A stretch of DNA of 64,000 bases from Paraburkholderia ginsengiterrae (GTDB lineage Bacteria; Pseudomonadota; Gammaproteobacteria; Burkholderiales; Burkholderiaceae): contig NZ_LXKA01000326.1 in NCBI RefSeq assembly GCF_001645125.1, positions 1-64,000 on the forward strand, written 5' to 3'. The position numbers and the translations under genes are program-made. The first letter of the stretch is position 1. Each line of letters begins with the position of its first letter. Shown here one piece after another: positions 52,434 to 61,695 of the stretch. The notes under the pieces are model-generated. The model saw only the letters and a list, made by a program, of their open reading frames with translations. It was not told the origin of the DNA and made no database searches.

Positions 52434-52886
52434 ATGAACAGCGATATCAACAAGCCGGCAGACGCCGGCCGGCAACCGGCCACTCGTGGCCCGCGCACGA
52501 CGGAAATGCACAACGACCGCACGCACGACAGCACGGTCGATACCGACGGCAAGAATCTCGAAGCCGCGCGCATAGCGGGCCACAGCCCGATCTCGCCGGA
52601 CGAAATCACCACCAGCAACGCGACCCTCACGAACAGCGTGCCCGAGGCGCTCGACGGCATGGCCGGCTTCGACAGCCGGGTCGGCGGCAATCATCTGCTG
52701 CTCGCGCTCGAGCCGGGATATACGATGATTGACAAAGGCATGGTCGAGCCAATAGAGGAGCTTTCGGCAGATCGTCAATTCGACGAACCGCGCTACTTCG
52801 GCAACCGCCATGACCGTGGCCGCATTCATTACGCCGTCAATCACCTGCGGCCCACGCGGATAATCGAATTACATCGGGAGAAATAA
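52434..52886 (+). CDS. DUF3005-like hypothetical protein
   Basis: 150 residues from ATG 52434, decided by AAGGAG 8 bases upstream. Hydrophilic N-terminal half (RQPATRGPRTTEMHNDRTHD), then SVPEALDGMAGFDSRVGGNH and EPGYTMIDKGMVEPIEELS. It matches my memory of DUF3005 proteins, which are restricted to Burkholderia relatives. No known function, no signal peptide. Confidence 0.6.
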   Translation: MNSDINKPADAGRQPATRGPRTTEMHNDRTHDSTVDTDGKNLEAARIAGHSPISPDEITTSNATLTNSVPEALDGMAGFDSRVGGNHLLLALEPGYTMIDKGMVEPIEELSADRQFDEPRYFGNRHDRGRIHYAVNHLRPTRIIELHREK

Positions 52887-53050
52887 AAGATTCACTCTGC
52901 ATCTGCGTTTGTATCTGCGTTTGAATGTCGGCGCAGACCCCGATTAATTCGGGAATGCCGAAGCGCGCATCGTTTAACGCACGGTGCGCGCTTTTGCTTT
53001 TGCGGCGGGTAGAAACTCAGGGTTGCGGGACCCGCGCGCCGACGCGCGCA

Positions 53051-53989
53051 TTAGCGCCGCTGTTCCTTGACGCGCGACACGATCTGCGTCGGGCTCACGA
53101 ATTGCAGTGCAATCAGCACCCAAATCAGCGTGATCGCCATGTAGATCATCGCCATGGCGTCGATTGATTGCGGAGCGCGCACGCCGGTTGAAAATACCGC
53201 GTAGTACAAGGCCACCACCAGCGTCTGCGTCGCGGGGCCCGCGGTAAAAAACGTCAGCTCGAACAGGCCGATGGTACGCACCAGCACCAGCAGGCCGGCC
53301 GCCAGCATGCCGGGCACGAGCAGCGGCAGCAGCACGTAGCGGAAGTAGCGAAACGTGTTGGCGCCGAAAATGCGCGCGGCCGCTTCGAGATTGGGATCGA
53401 TCTGTTCGATGAAGGGCGTCATCACCAGAATCACGAACGGCAGTGCCGGCACGAGGTTTGCCAGAATCACGCCGCCGAGCGTGCCCGCGAGGCCGACCTT
53501 GTACATGACAGTGGCCATGGGAATGCCGTAGGTGACAGGGGGCACCATCAGCGGCAACAGGAAAATCAGCATGGCAACACGCTTGCCCCGAAACTGCACG
53601 CGCGCGAGCGCATACGCCGCCGGCACGCCAAGCAGTATCGACAGCAGCACCACCGCGCCGACCACTTCGACAGTCACCCACAGCACGCTCGCCAACTGGA
53701 AATCGCTCCACGCCTGCGCATACCAATGCAACGTGAAGCCTTGCGGCAACCAGGTGGCGAACCAGCGCGTCGCCACCGAATTGACCGCAACGGTCGCGAT
53801 CAGCAACACCACGTTGATGAGGAAAAACACCATCGCGCCCCACACCAGCACGCCCCAGACGCGGTCCGGCATGCTGACGCGCGGCCGGCTGCGGCTGGTG
53901 CGCCGGTCGGGTTCGCGCGTGCCGTCGCCTTGCTGCTGCGGCGCCTGCGCCTGCCATGAAGGCCGAGCCGGGCGATGATCGGTCGTCAT
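53051..53989 (-). CDS. ABC transporter permease (PotC/spermidine-putrescine type)
   Basis: 312 residues, six hydrophobic helices after a hydrophilic Arg-rich N-terminus. The EAA loop reads EAAARIFGANTFRYFRYVLLP near 215. Its start overlaps the stop of the other permease (TGATG at 53987-53991). Last gene of a leftward Pot-type importer set. Substrate unknown. Confidence 0.9.
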   Translation of the reverse strand: MTTDHRPARPSWQAQAPQQQGDGTREPDRRTSRSRPRVSMPDRVWGVLVWGAMVFFLINVVLLIATVAVNSVATRWFATWLPQGFTLHWYAQAWSDFQLASVLWVTVEVVGAVVLLSILLGVPAAYALARVQFRGKRVAMLIFLLPLMVPPVTYGIPMATVMYKVGLAGTLGGVILANLVPALPFVILVMTPFIEQIDPNLEAAARIFGANTFRYFRYVLLPLLVPGMLAAGLLVLVRTIGLFELTFFTAGPATQTLVVALYYAVFSTGVRAPQSIDAMAMIYMAITLIWVLIALQFVSPTQIVSRVKEQRR

Positions 53990-54867
53990 CAGCCTTTGCC
54001 CCCCGTGACCGGGCCGCTATAGAAGAAGCGGCGCACGCCGAGCATCGCGGCAACGAGCACCAGCTGCACGAAGCCCATCACCATGGCGATCGCGGATGCA
54101 AGCGAATAGTCATAGCTTTCGAAAGCGGCTTCGGCCGCGGCGATCGACATCACGCGAGTCGGACCCGCTGGCGCTCCCAGCAGCACCGCGGAGGGAAACA
54201 CCGAAAACGCCTGCACGAACGACAGACACGCGGCCATCGTCAACCCCGGCGCCAGCAGCGGCAGATAGATGCGGCGAAACTGCTGCCAGGGGCTCGCGCC
54301 GAGCGTCGCCGCCGCGCTTGCGAGCGTCGGATCGATGCCGGTCACGTACGACAGCGTCAACAGAAATGCGAACGGAAAACCTGACACGATCAGCGAAATC
54401 AGCACGCCCCAGAAGTTATGCGTCAGGCGCACTTCCTGCGTGTAGAGATGCAGGCCGTGCAACGCTTGCGGGAACCAGCCGTTCGGACCGAAGTACGTGA
54501 GCATGCCGTCAGCGATCAACACGGTGCCAAGCGTGACCGGAATCACCAGCAGGGTCGTGGCGAACTTCTGATAGCGCGAATAGCGGCGCAGCGCGAATGC
54601 CACCGGCAACGACACGCCTACGTTGATGAGCGTGGCGGGCACCGCGAGCTTGAGCGTGACGAGTATCGTCGGCCACATCGACGTATCGGTGAAAAACGTC
54701 AGATAGTTCGCCCACGGACCGCCACCGTTCATCGGACGGAACGACAGCGCCAGTCCATACGCGAACGGATAGATGAACAGCGCGGCAATGAAAATCAGCG
54801 CCGGCGCGACGAGCCACGCTTTGGCGTCACGCGGCGCACGCGGCGGCGTCAAAGCGGGCGTGTTCAT
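53989..54867 (-). CDS. ABC transporter permease (PotB type)
   Basis: 292 residues from ATG 54867 (GAGG upstream), overlapping the ATPase stop (ATGA). Six helices; EAA loop ASAAATLGASPWQQFRRIYL near 205. Forms a heterodimer with the permease at 53051. The longer frame to 54960 is excluded by overlap with the ATPase gene. Confidence 0.9.
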   Translation of the reverse strand: MNTPALTPPRAPRDAKAWLVAPALIFIAALFIYPFAYGLALSFRPMNGGGPWANYLTFFTDTSMWPTILVTLKLAVPATLINVGVSLPVAFALRRYSRYQKFATTLLVIPVTLGTVLIADGMLTYFGPNGWFPQALHGLHLYTQEVRLTHNFWGVLISLIVSGFPFAFLLTLSYVTGIDPTLASAAATLGASPWQQFRRIYLPLLAPGLTMAACLSFVQAFSVFPSAVLLGAPAGPTRVMSIAAAEAAFESYDYSLASAIAMVMGFVQLVLVAAMLGVRRFFYSGPVTGGKG

Positions 54868-55943
54868 GTTGCCTCGCTCTGATAAACCAGCGTGCGCGAC
54901 GGCGGCACGCGCAGACTGATTCGCTGGCCCTCTTCGAACTCGCCGCCAAGGCGTGCCCACACTTCGCCGAACGCGGTCTTCACACGCAGCAGCGAATCAC
55001 GTCCGCCGTATTCGACGGCGGTTACGAGCGCCTCGAACGCGTTGTCCGCGCCAGGTGCCGCACGCTCCATGTCTTCCGGCCGCAGCGCGACGCTCACGCG
55101 TTTGCTGTCGAAGCCGGCCATCGGTGTGCCGATCAGGCGCACGCCGTTAGCCGTGACTGCCACGCCATCGCCTTGCGTGCCTTCGAGCGTGAACTCGGCC
55201 ACATTGCGATAACCCATGAAGCGCGCGACATGCAGGTTGCGCGGCCGCGCATAGACCTCTTTCGGCGTGGCGATCTGCTGCACCACGCCCTCTTTCATCA
55301 CGACAATGCGATCGGCCATCGACAGCGCTTCGTCCTGATCGTGCGTCACGTACAGCGTCGCGCGTTCGAGCTGGCTGTGGATGCGGCGAATCTCCGCGCG
55401 CATTTCAATACGCAGTTTCGTGTCGAGATTCGACAACGGCTCGTCCATCAGGATCAGCGGCGGCTCGATCACGATGGCCCGCGCAATCGCCACGCGCTGT
55501 TGCTGACCGCCGGAGAGTTGTCCGGGCAGCTTGCGCTCCTGCCCGACCAATTGCACGAGCTGCAACGCCTCGCGCACCCGGCGCGTCGCCTCCTTCCTGT
55601 CGACGCCGCGCATCTTCAGGCCGAAGCCAACGTTGTCAAGCACGCTCATGTGCGGAAACAGCGCGTAGTTCTGAAACACCATGCCGAAGCCGCGCTTTTC
55701 CGGCGGCAACACGTCGATGCGTCGCTCGTCGAGCCAGATGCCGCCGCCCGTGAGCGGCTGCAATCCGGCGATGCAATTGAGCGCTGTCGATTTACCGCAC
55801 CCCGACGGCCCCAGCAATGCGATGAACTCGCCGCGTCGAATGGTCAGATCGAGTCCTTGCAGCGCCGCGATTGCCTGACCTTCCGCATTCGTGAAACTAC
55901 GGCTCACCGAATCGAGCCGCAACTGTTCGAAATGAGGCTTCAT
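54864..55943 (-). CDS. ABC transporter ATPase (PotA type)
   Basis: 359 residues from ATG 55943 (CAGGAAACCGCC upstream). Walker A GPSGCGKST at 45-53, signature LSGGQQQRVAIARAI, Walker B LILMDEPLSNLD, then a C-terminal TOBE domain (VSVALRPEDME). Typical of spermidine/putrescine, iron or sugar-phosphate importers. Energises the two permeases downstream. Confidence 0.93.
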   Translation of the reverse strand: MKPHFEQLRLDSVSRSFTNAEGQAIAALQGLDLTIRRGEFIALLGPSGCGKSTALNCIAGLQPLTGGGIWLDERRIDVLPPEKRGFGMVFQNYALFPHMSVLDNVGFGLKMRGVDRKEATRRVREALQLVQLVGQERKLPGQLSGGQQQRVAIARAIVIEPPLILMDEPLSNLDTKLRIEMRAEIRRIHSQLERATLYVTHDQDEALSMADRIVVMKEGVVQQIATPKEVYARPRNLHVARFMGYRNVAEFTLEGTQGDGVAVTANGVRLIGTPMAGFDSKRVSVALRPEDMERAAPGADNAFEALVTAVEYGGRDSLLRVKTAFGEVWARLGGEFEEGQRISLRVPPSRTLVYQSEAT

Positions 55944-56047
55944 GGCGGTTTCCTGATACGCGTGACGCAGCCGTGCGTTCGTGCGCCGCTGCGTTGATGT
56001 CACGCACTACGCGTCGAATGCGACGGCGTGCCCGGACGGGCGGACGC

Positions 56048-57217
56048 CTACTTGGTCTTCTGCGCGCCGACCTCGGTGTCCCACTTCTTGAAGGCCGCGA
56101 CCATTGCGGCCGCATTCAGCGGCAATACATGCGGGCGCTCGGCCAGCAGCTTCGCGTACTCCGGCCGGCCGTATTTCTTCAGCACATCCTGGCTGTGCGC
56201 GGGCGCCTGCTCGACGCTCACGCCCTTGATCGCCGGACCGGGGTAGAAATAGCCGTCGTCATAAGTCATGGCCTGCTGCGCGGGATCGAGCATGAAGTTC
56301 ATCAGCTTGTAGAGCACGTCCAGCTTTTCCTTCGGTACGCCCTTCGGAATCACCATGAAGTGCGCGTCGTTCACCCACGTCATGTTGTCGAACGCCTGCA
56401 CGCGAAATTCCGCCGGCACGATGCCAAGCGCGCGCGGATTGATGTCCCAGCCTGTCACTGTCACGGTCATGTCGCGCGAACCCTCGCCGAGTTCCTTCAT
56501 GACCGCCGACGTGCCACCTGGATAGTAAGGAATGCAATCGTTCAGTTGCTTGAGGAAGGCCCACGTCTTGTCCCAGCCGTTAATCGGGTCCTGCGGGTCT
56601 TTGTCGCCGAGCACGTAGGGCAGCCCCATCAGGAACGTGCGGCCCGGACCGGAGTTCGCAGGCCGTGCGTAAATCAGCTTGTCCGGATGCGCCTTGCACC
56701 ATTGCAGCAGTTGCTCGGGCGTCTTTGGCGGGTCGCTGACTTTGGCGGGGTTGTATTCGAGCAGCGGACCGGCCGGCATATACGCGACCTCGAGACCGTA
56801 GCCTTGCGCCAGATCCTGCATCTTGCGCGGACCCGGCGCGTATCTGTCGAGCACGCCGGGAAACACCGCCGCGTTATCGGGCAGCAGCTTCATCCACAGG
56901 TTCTGTTCGATGCCGGCGGCGAGCGCATCAGTGCCGGTCAAAACAAGGTCGATATCGGAACGGCCCGCAGCCTGCATCGCCTTGATCTTGCCGGGCAACT
57001 GCGGTGCGGGCGCGTTCGTGAACGTGAAGTTCGCAACGAGGTTGGGATACTTTGCCTTAAAGGCCTCGAAGCCCTTTTGCGTAAGTTGCAGATCGCCGGC
57101 CACGTCGACGATATTGAGCGTGACCGGATCGGCTGCGTGCGCGGCGGATGCGAAAGCGGCGCTCGCCGCGAGACATACGGACACCAGCCTGAGCGCCAAC
57201 CTGTCTGAAACAGTCAT
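56048..57217 (-). CDS. Extracellular solute-binding protein (family 1, PotD-like)
   Basis: 389 residues. Signal peptide about 1-28 (cut near AHAAD). Mature domain of the family-1/PotD type: TLNIVDVAGDLQLTQKGFEAF, SDIDLVLTGTDALAAGIEQN, and PEQLLQWCKAHPDKLIYARP. Binding subunit of the importer encoded downstream. The ligand is unknown; the SMP-30 lactonase upstream and FadR-type regulation make a sugar acid or lactone plausible, while Pot-type homology alone would suggest a polyamine. Confidence 0.88.
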   Translation of the reverse strand: MTVSDRLALRLVSVCLAASAAFASAAHAADPVTLNIVDVAGDLQLTQKGFEAFKAKYPNLVANFTFTNAPAPQLPGKIKAMQAAGRSDIDLVLTGTDALAAGIEQNLWMKLLPDNAAVFPGVLDRYAPGPRKMQDLAQGYGLEVAYMPAGPLLEYNPAKVSDPPKTPEQLLQWCKAHPDKLIYARPANSGPGRTFLMGLPYVLGDKDPQDPINGWDKTWAFLKQLNDCIPYYPGGTSAVMKELGEGSRDMTVTVTGWDINPRALGIVPAEFRVQAFDNMTWVNDAHFMVIPKGVPKEKLDVLYKLMNFMLDPAQQAMTYDDGYFYPGPAIKGVSVEQAPAHSQDVLKKYGRPEYAKLLAERPHVLPLNAAAMVAAFKKWDTEVGAQKTK

Positions 57218-57487
57218 TGCGTCTCCTCGCTTCTTGGTATGGAAGTCCGCCGGCCAGAGGCGTCACGGGCGGTGTCTTGCTACTCACGCAACATAGCGAA
57301 GCGCAACGGCCGATGTCAAGCAAATGCTCCCGGCGGCGCCGGCCGCGTAAAAGCCATTGTTTTTGCGCAGACTCCTTGCGGTTCAATGGCTTGCGCGCGG
57401 ATTCCAAGGGCAAACCCGGATCTGTTAACGAGGCGCCCTCGTAACTTGTCAGGCAACCAGCCGATACGGTCCACCCGGTGGCCGCCG

Positions 57488-58426
57488 TCACCCGCCCTGC
57501 ACGCCTTGCGTATTGACATAGAGCGCGTACAGCCCGTGGCTTGCCGCCATGAACAGCCGGTTGCGATGGCGCCCGCCAAAACACACGTTCGCGCAGCGCT
57601 CCGGCAATGCGATATGGCCGATTGGCTCGCCCTGCGGCGTGAAGACACGCACGCCGTCGAGTTCGTCGGTGCCCATCCCCCAGCCGCACCACAAGTTGCC
57701 ATGAATGTCGACGCGAAAGCCGTCCGGCGTGCCCGGACCGGCGTCGATCAGCACGCGGTTGTTCGAGAGCGTGGCGCCGTTGCCATCCACGTCGAAGGCG
57801 CGAATCTTACGCGGCTGGCCACGCGACTCGACGATATACAGCACGGATTCGTCCGGAGAAAAGGCCAGGCCGTTGGGGCCCAGCACGTCGTCGGCGACGA
57901 CGGTGACTTCACCGGATTGACCATCGATGCGATACACACAGGCCGCCAGTTCCGACTCCTGCCGCTCGCCTTCATAAAAACTGTCGATGCCGAAGGTCGG
58001 ATCGCTGAACCAGATCGAGCCGTCCGATTTCACGACGACGTCGTTGGGCGAATTGAAGCGCTTGCCGAGATACCGGTCGGCCAGCACGGTGATCGAGCCG
58101 TCGTACTCGGTGCGCGTGACGCGCCGCGTCAGATGCTCGCAACTCACGAGGCGCCCCTGGCGATCCCGCGTATGACCGTTGGCATTGTTCGACGACTGCC
58201 GGAAGGTCGACACCGTGCCGCTGGTTTCGTCCCAGCGCAGGATGCGGTCGTTTGGAATGTCGCTCCACAGCAGATAGCGGCCGTCGCCGAACCAGACCGG
58301 CCCCTCGGACCAACGCGTCCCCTGATACAGGCATTCGACGGACGCGGAAGCGAGAATCAGCGGGTTGAAGCGCGGATCGAGCACGCGGATGGAGGGATCG
58401 GGATAGCGTCGGCTGTTGTCGGTCAT
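57488..58426 (-). CDS. SMP-30/gluconolactonase/LRE family lactonase
   Basis: 312 residues, six-bladed propeller of the SMP-30 family: WSEGPVWFGDGRYLLWSDIP near 37, FNSPNDVVVKSDGSIWFSDP near 124, GPNGLAFSPDESVLYIVES, and GTPDGFRVDIHGNLWCG. Metal ligands Glu, Asn and Asp are in these blocks. Hydrolyses sugar lactones. First gene of the leftward unit with the Pot-type importer 270 bp downstream; a FadR-type operator lies 90 bp upstream. Confidence 0.9.
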   Translation of the reverse strand: MTDNSRRYPDPSIRVLDPRFNPLILASASVECLYQGTRWSEGPVWFGDGRYLLWSDIPNDRILRWDETSGTVSTFRQSSNNANGHTRDRQGRLVSCEHLTRRVTRTEYDGSITVLADRYLGKRFNSPNDVVVKSDGSIWFSDPTFGIDSFYEGERQESELAACVYRIDGQSGEVTVVADDVLGPNGLAFSPDESVLYIVESRGQPRKIRAFDVDGNGATLSNNRVLIDAGPGTPDGFRVDIHGNLWCGWGMGTDELDGVRVFTPQGEPIGHIALPERCANVCFGGRHRNRLFMAASHGLYALYVNTQGVQGG

Positions 58427-58889
58427 GCTGGTGGCTTTGGGGGGTGAGTAGCGGTTGGCCTACGCGAATTCGTCGCATCGATCGCACAACTAGCGGCGAG
58501 CAAAGTGTGTCGCTTTTGTATGACAATAACGCCTGGCGGCCGGCGCAGGGACCGTCGCGGCGTACTGAGATCAATGGCCCATATTGGCGATCAGTGCGAT
58601 TCTGCCTGATATATCGGCAACGGCGTTATTTAGAATGTTTGGACAATAATGTTGCTAATAAAGCACATCAAAGTGATTGCCAAGAGAAAATTACCCACAT
58701 TAACGATCCCTGAATGTTAAACGGATCGGAAATTCGGATATAAAGAGCGCTTCGTTTGTGCTTCGCAAGCCCCTCTCTGTCACCGTTCAGTCAGAAACCG
58801 CTTCTGGCTTTGCGAATTAATTTTTAGTGATAGATTGTGAAGACAAAAACAGCCGGACGGAGCGCCGTACCGCGATTAACCGCAACGGG
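58427..58889. other. AT-rich divergent region between lactonase and luxR-type genes
   Basis: 463 bp. Besides the FadR-type operator at 58516-58526, the right half (58610-58830) is markedly AT-rich, which would suit the luxR-type promoter. An in-frame GTG at 58827 could be an earlier start for that gene. No other gene is seen. Confidence 0.5.
58516..58526. promoter_or_regulatory. FadR-type GntR operator upstream of the lactonase gene
   Basis: TTGTATGACAA, a TTGT-n3-ACAA inverted repeat matching the FadR-subfamily consensus TnGTnnnACnA. It lies 90 bp upstream of the SMP-30 gene. A near copy sits at 61443-61453 before the GntR regulator gene itself. Confidence 0.55.
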
Positions 58890-59645
58890 ATGTTTGCGAG
58901 CCTGAGAGAGTTAAAATTGCCGCTACATTTTATCGAGCAGATGGCACCGTTGCTGGACGCCGCCGACGAAGCGGAATGGTTCGGCGCGATCGCGGGTCTT
59001 GCCGAGAATTGGGGTTTCGACAAGCTTCTGGTCGCCGTGCTGCCGCGCCCGACAATGCGCCTTGAAGATGCCTATGTGCGCAGTACCTATTCGCCAGTAT
59101 GGCGGCGCACCTATGACGAGCAGGGGCTGGTCCACATCGACCCGACCGTGACGCATTGCGCGACGCGCGCCAGCCCGCTGATCTGGTCGCCGGACGTTTT
59201 CGCGACCGCGCCGCAGCAATCCATGTATGAGGAAGCCCGCTCGCACGGCTTGCGCGCCGGCATCACGTTGCCGATTCATGGGCCGAACCAGCAAGCCGGC
59301 ATGATGTGCTTCGTCAACGACAGCAATCCCACCGACGAATTCTGGCGCCATATCAACGTGGCGTTGCCGAATCTGGTGCTATTGCGCGATCTGGTGATCG
59401 ATACCAGCCAGCGGCATCTGGATACGCACGCGCAGACCCTATTGCCGAAGCTGACGCCGCGCGAGCGCGAATGCCTGAAATGGACCGCGCGCGGCAAATC
59501 CACCTGGGAAATTTCCCACATCCTGAACTGTTCGGAAGCTGTGGTGAACTTCCACATGAAAAACATCCGGACGAAATTCGGGGTGAATTCGCGGCGCGCA
59601 GCGGCCGTGATCGCAACGCAGCTCGGGCTTATTGACCCGGGTTGA
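58890..59645 (+). CDS. LuxR-family quorum-sensing regulator (BraR-like)
   Basis: 251 residues if ATG 58890 is used; GTG 58827 would add 21. N-terminal autoinducer-binding domain about 15-160 (WGFDKLLVAVLP, Y and W/D residues around WRRTYDEQGLVHIDP), C-terminal GerE HTH (LTPRERECLKWTARGKSTW, AVVNFHMKNIRTKFGVNSR). Faces the rsaL gene tail-to-tail with a 17-bp overlap. Binds an acyl-homoserine lactone made by the synthase at 60101 and activates it through the lux box. Confidence 0.88.
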   Translation: MFASLRELKLPLHFIEQMAPLLDAADEAEWFGAIAGLAENWGFDKLLVAVLPRPTMRLEDAYVRSTYSPVWRRTYDEQGLVHIDPTVTHCATRASPLIWSPDVFATAPQQSMYEEARSHGLRAGITLPIHGPNQQAGMMCFVNDSNPTDEFWRHINVALPNLVLLRDLVIDTSQRHLDTHAQTLLPKLTPRERECLKWTARGKSTWEISHILNCSEAVVNFHMKNIRTKFGVNSRRAAAVIATQLGLIDPG

Positions 59646-59946
59646 GCAAGGCGGCGGCGTCGCGGCTGTGAAGCACCCGCTCGGCACGGCCCAGATCGGC
59701 GTCAGACACGGTCTTGGTGAAGTACAGACCCAGCAGGATCGACACCGGCGCCGGGATTTCGGCCCCCGCTTCAAACCGGCTGCCGCGCGACTGCGTGACG
59801 CCGAAACGGGCCCAGAAGCGGCGCTGGCTCTCTTTTTTCTTCTTGCGGTACGCAATGATTAAAACGCGATCCACCGCCGAGGACGGCTCTGCCGGGCGGG
59901 TTTGAAGACCAGTCTGCGGTTGCCATTGGTTGTCGAGAAGTTCCAT
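59629..59946 (-). CDS. rsaL: RsaL-like repressor of quorum sensing
   Basis: 105 residues from ATG 59946 (CAGGACACGAAA upstream). HTH of the RsaL type: RRFWARFGVTQSRGSRFE then GAEIPAPVSILLGLYF. RsaL proteins repress the luxI-type gene and give AHL homeostasis. The position between convergent luxR and divergent luxI is the known arrangement of RsaL in Pseudomonas and of the bra locus of Paraburkholderia. Confidence 0.82.
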   Translation of the reverse strand: MELLDNQWQPQTGLQTRPAEPSSAVDRVLIIAYRKKKKESQRRFWARFGVTQSRGSRFEAGAEIPAPVSILLGLYFTKTVSDADLGRAERVLHSRDAAALLNPGQ

Positions 59947-60012
59947 TTTCGTGTCCTGTCGGTTGAGTGCGGATGCCTATCTCGAATTCTGCTTTACCCG
60001 ATAAGCATGCAC

Positions 60013-60028
60013 ACCTATCCAGGTAGGT
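60013..60028. promoter_or_regulatory. Lux box upstream of the AHL synthase
   Basis: ACCTA-TCCAGG-TAGGT (60013-60028), a perfect 5+6+5 inverted repeat 73 bp before the luxI start and 67 bp before the rsaL start. It likely serves the divergent pair and overlaps an RsaL site. Confidence 0.68.
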
Positions 60029-60100
60029 AGGTAGCGGAACGATTCAAAATGCATAAGTTTTCTTGCGTATTGGGTATCCCAACACGTTCAGGAGAACGTC

Positions 60101-60694
60101 ATGCAAGCAGCAATCCGGATTGGAATGCGTCAGGAATTCGACAACGCGGACATCAACGAGATGTACCGCCTGCGGGCCCGGGTGTTCCACGGGCGCCTCG
60201 GTTGGGATATCCCCACCATTGCGGGCATGGAGATCGACGGCTACGACGCGCTCGGGCCGCATTACATGCTGATTCAGGGCGAAGACCGGCGGGTACGCGG
60301 CTGCTGGCGCCTGATGCCGACCGAGGGCCCCAATATGCTGAAGGACACCTTCCCGCAATTGCTGCACGGCGCGGACGCGCCGGTTGGGCGGCACATCTGG
60401 GAATTGAGCCGCTTTGCGATTGAAACCGGTGGCGAGGAACAATCGTTCGGCTTTGCCGACGTGACGATGCAGGCTATTCACGAACTGGTGACGTTCGCCG
60501 ACCGGATGGGCATTACCCGCTACGTCACGGTGACCACCACGCCGATCGAACGGCTGCTGCGCAAGACCGGCATTGAGATCAGCCGGCTCGGATCGCCGTT
60601 GCAGATCGGCGTGGAGCGGGCGGTGGCGCTGGACATCGCGGTGAGTCCGAAGACCCGCACTGCCCTGTTCGGGCCGATGGCGGCCGCGGCCTGA
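60101..60694 (+). CDS. Acyl-homoserine-lactone synthase (LuxI family, BraI-like)
   Basis: 197 residues from ATG 60101 with CAGGAG upstream. Conserved LuxI residues are visible: MYRLRARVFHGRLGW near 20, EIDGYDALGPHYML, RVRGCWRLMPTEGPNML, and WELSRFAIE. Uses S-adenosylmethionine and an acyl-ACP to make the signal; BraI of Paraburkholderia makes 3-oxo-C14-HSL, which is a plausible product here but not readable from the sequence. Confidence 0.92.
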   Translation: MQAAIRIGMRQEFDNADINEMYRLRARVFHGRLGWDIPTIAGMEIDGYDALGPHYMLIQGEDRRVRGCWRLMPTEGPNMLKDTFPQLLHGADAPVGRHIWELSRFAIETGGEEQSFGFADVTMQAIHELVTFADRMGITRYVTVTTTPIERLLRKTGIEISRLGSPLQIGVERAVALDIAVSPKTRTALFGPMAAAA

Positions 60695-60715
60695 TTGCCC
60701 GTCTCACTCGCCGGC

Positions 60716-61405
60716 TCATGAGCCGAACATGCGTTCGAGCGCGTTCTCGAGATGCGCTCGCATCGCGTTCCCGGCGGCTACTGCGTCCTTGCGGCGAATC
60801 GCGTCGAGCACGGCCAGGTGCTCGGCCTGCACGAGCCGCTGCCGCTCCACCGTCTTCAGCAGAGACAGATTGCGTGACAGGTTCATGCTGAACACGATCT
60901 GTTCTTCAATGAACGACATGACCGTGATGAAAAACGGGTTCTTCGACGCGCGCGCCACCGCCAGGTGGAACAGGAAGTCGTCTTGCGCGCCAATGCCCCG
61001 CGTCTCAATGATGCGTTCCAACTGATCCCACGCATGCTGGATCGCGGCGACATCGTCGGCGTCGGCTTTGAGCGCCGCCTGCTCCGCCGCGCCCGCTTCG
61101 GTCACGATGCGAAATTCATAACAACGGCGGATGTCAGACAGCGTTTCGAGCGGCGCGAAGCGGCGCACGTCCGGGTCCGGGCGGCGCGCGACCGTCGTGC
61201 CCGACCCGTGCCGCGTCATGATGATGCCGTCCGCCCGCAAGCGTGCGAGCGCCTCGCGCACGGTCGGCCGCGACGTCGCGAAACGCTCGGCGAGAGCGTG
61301 CTCGGTCGGCAGCCGCTCACCCTCCTTGTACTCGCCTTCGACAATGCGATTCAGGATGTCGCTGTAGATCCGGTCGGGCAAGCCCGTCGTTTTTTGCTCG
61401 TTCAT
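60716..61405 (-). CDS. FadR-subfamily GntR regulator (FCD domain)
   Basis: 229 residues from ATG 61405; an upstream TTG at 61453 would place the start inside the operator, which argues for 61405. Winged HTH at 30-72 (RLPTEHALAERFATSRPTVR, GSGTTVARRPD) and an FCD ligand domain with DFLFHLAVARASKNPFF. FadR-type regulators sense organic acids. The operator copies at its promoter and before the lactonase gene suggest these are its targets. Confidence 0.88.
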   Translation of the reverse strand: MNEQKTTGLPDRIYSDILNRIVEGEYKEGERLPTEHALAERFATSRPTVREALARLRADGIIMTRHGSGTTVARRPDPDVRRFAPLETLSDIRRCYEFRIVTEAGAAEQAALKADADDVAAIQHAWDQLERIIETRGIGAQDDFLFHLAVARASKNPFFITVMSFIEEQIVFSMNLSRNLSLLKTVERQRLVQAEHLAVLDAIRRKDAVAAGNAMRAHLENALERMFGS

Positions 61406-61442
61406 CAGCAGGGCTGAAGCAGCTTGTCTGAATTGGTTCTGA

Positions 61443-61453
61443 TTGTAAGGCAA
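61443..61453. promoter_or_regulatory. Second FadR-type operator copy at the regulator's own promoter
   Basis: TTGTAAGGCAA, 9 of 11 bases identical to the copy at 58516. It lies 38 bp before the probable start, as expected for autoregulation. Confidence 0.45.
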
Positions 61454-61567
61454 ACCCGACCCTGTCCTGATCCTGGAAAGGTGCCTCGACTCAGCGCGAA
61501 GGCTTCCTGCGCTTACCGGACGGCGCTTGTCGGGAACGGCCCCGCTATCGCAAAATTAGGTAAAAGT

Positions 61568-61581
61568 TTGATTTACATCCT
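61568..61581 (+). promoter_or_regulatory. FNR-like half-palindrome upstream of the universal stress gene
   Basis: TTGAT-TTAC-ATCCT: a perfect left half-site of the FNR box and 3 of 5 in the right half. It lies 115 bp before the uspA-type start, next to the FNR gene. Confidence 0.4.
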
Positions 61582-61695
61582 GGTCGACTGCATCTTTTTC
61601 AGCAATCATTTAAGCTCGCGGAGGCAATCTCTCGCCAATGAGCCCGGCCCGTTGAATCGGCCGCGGCATCCGGATTCTTCAAACGCGGAGTCGAT

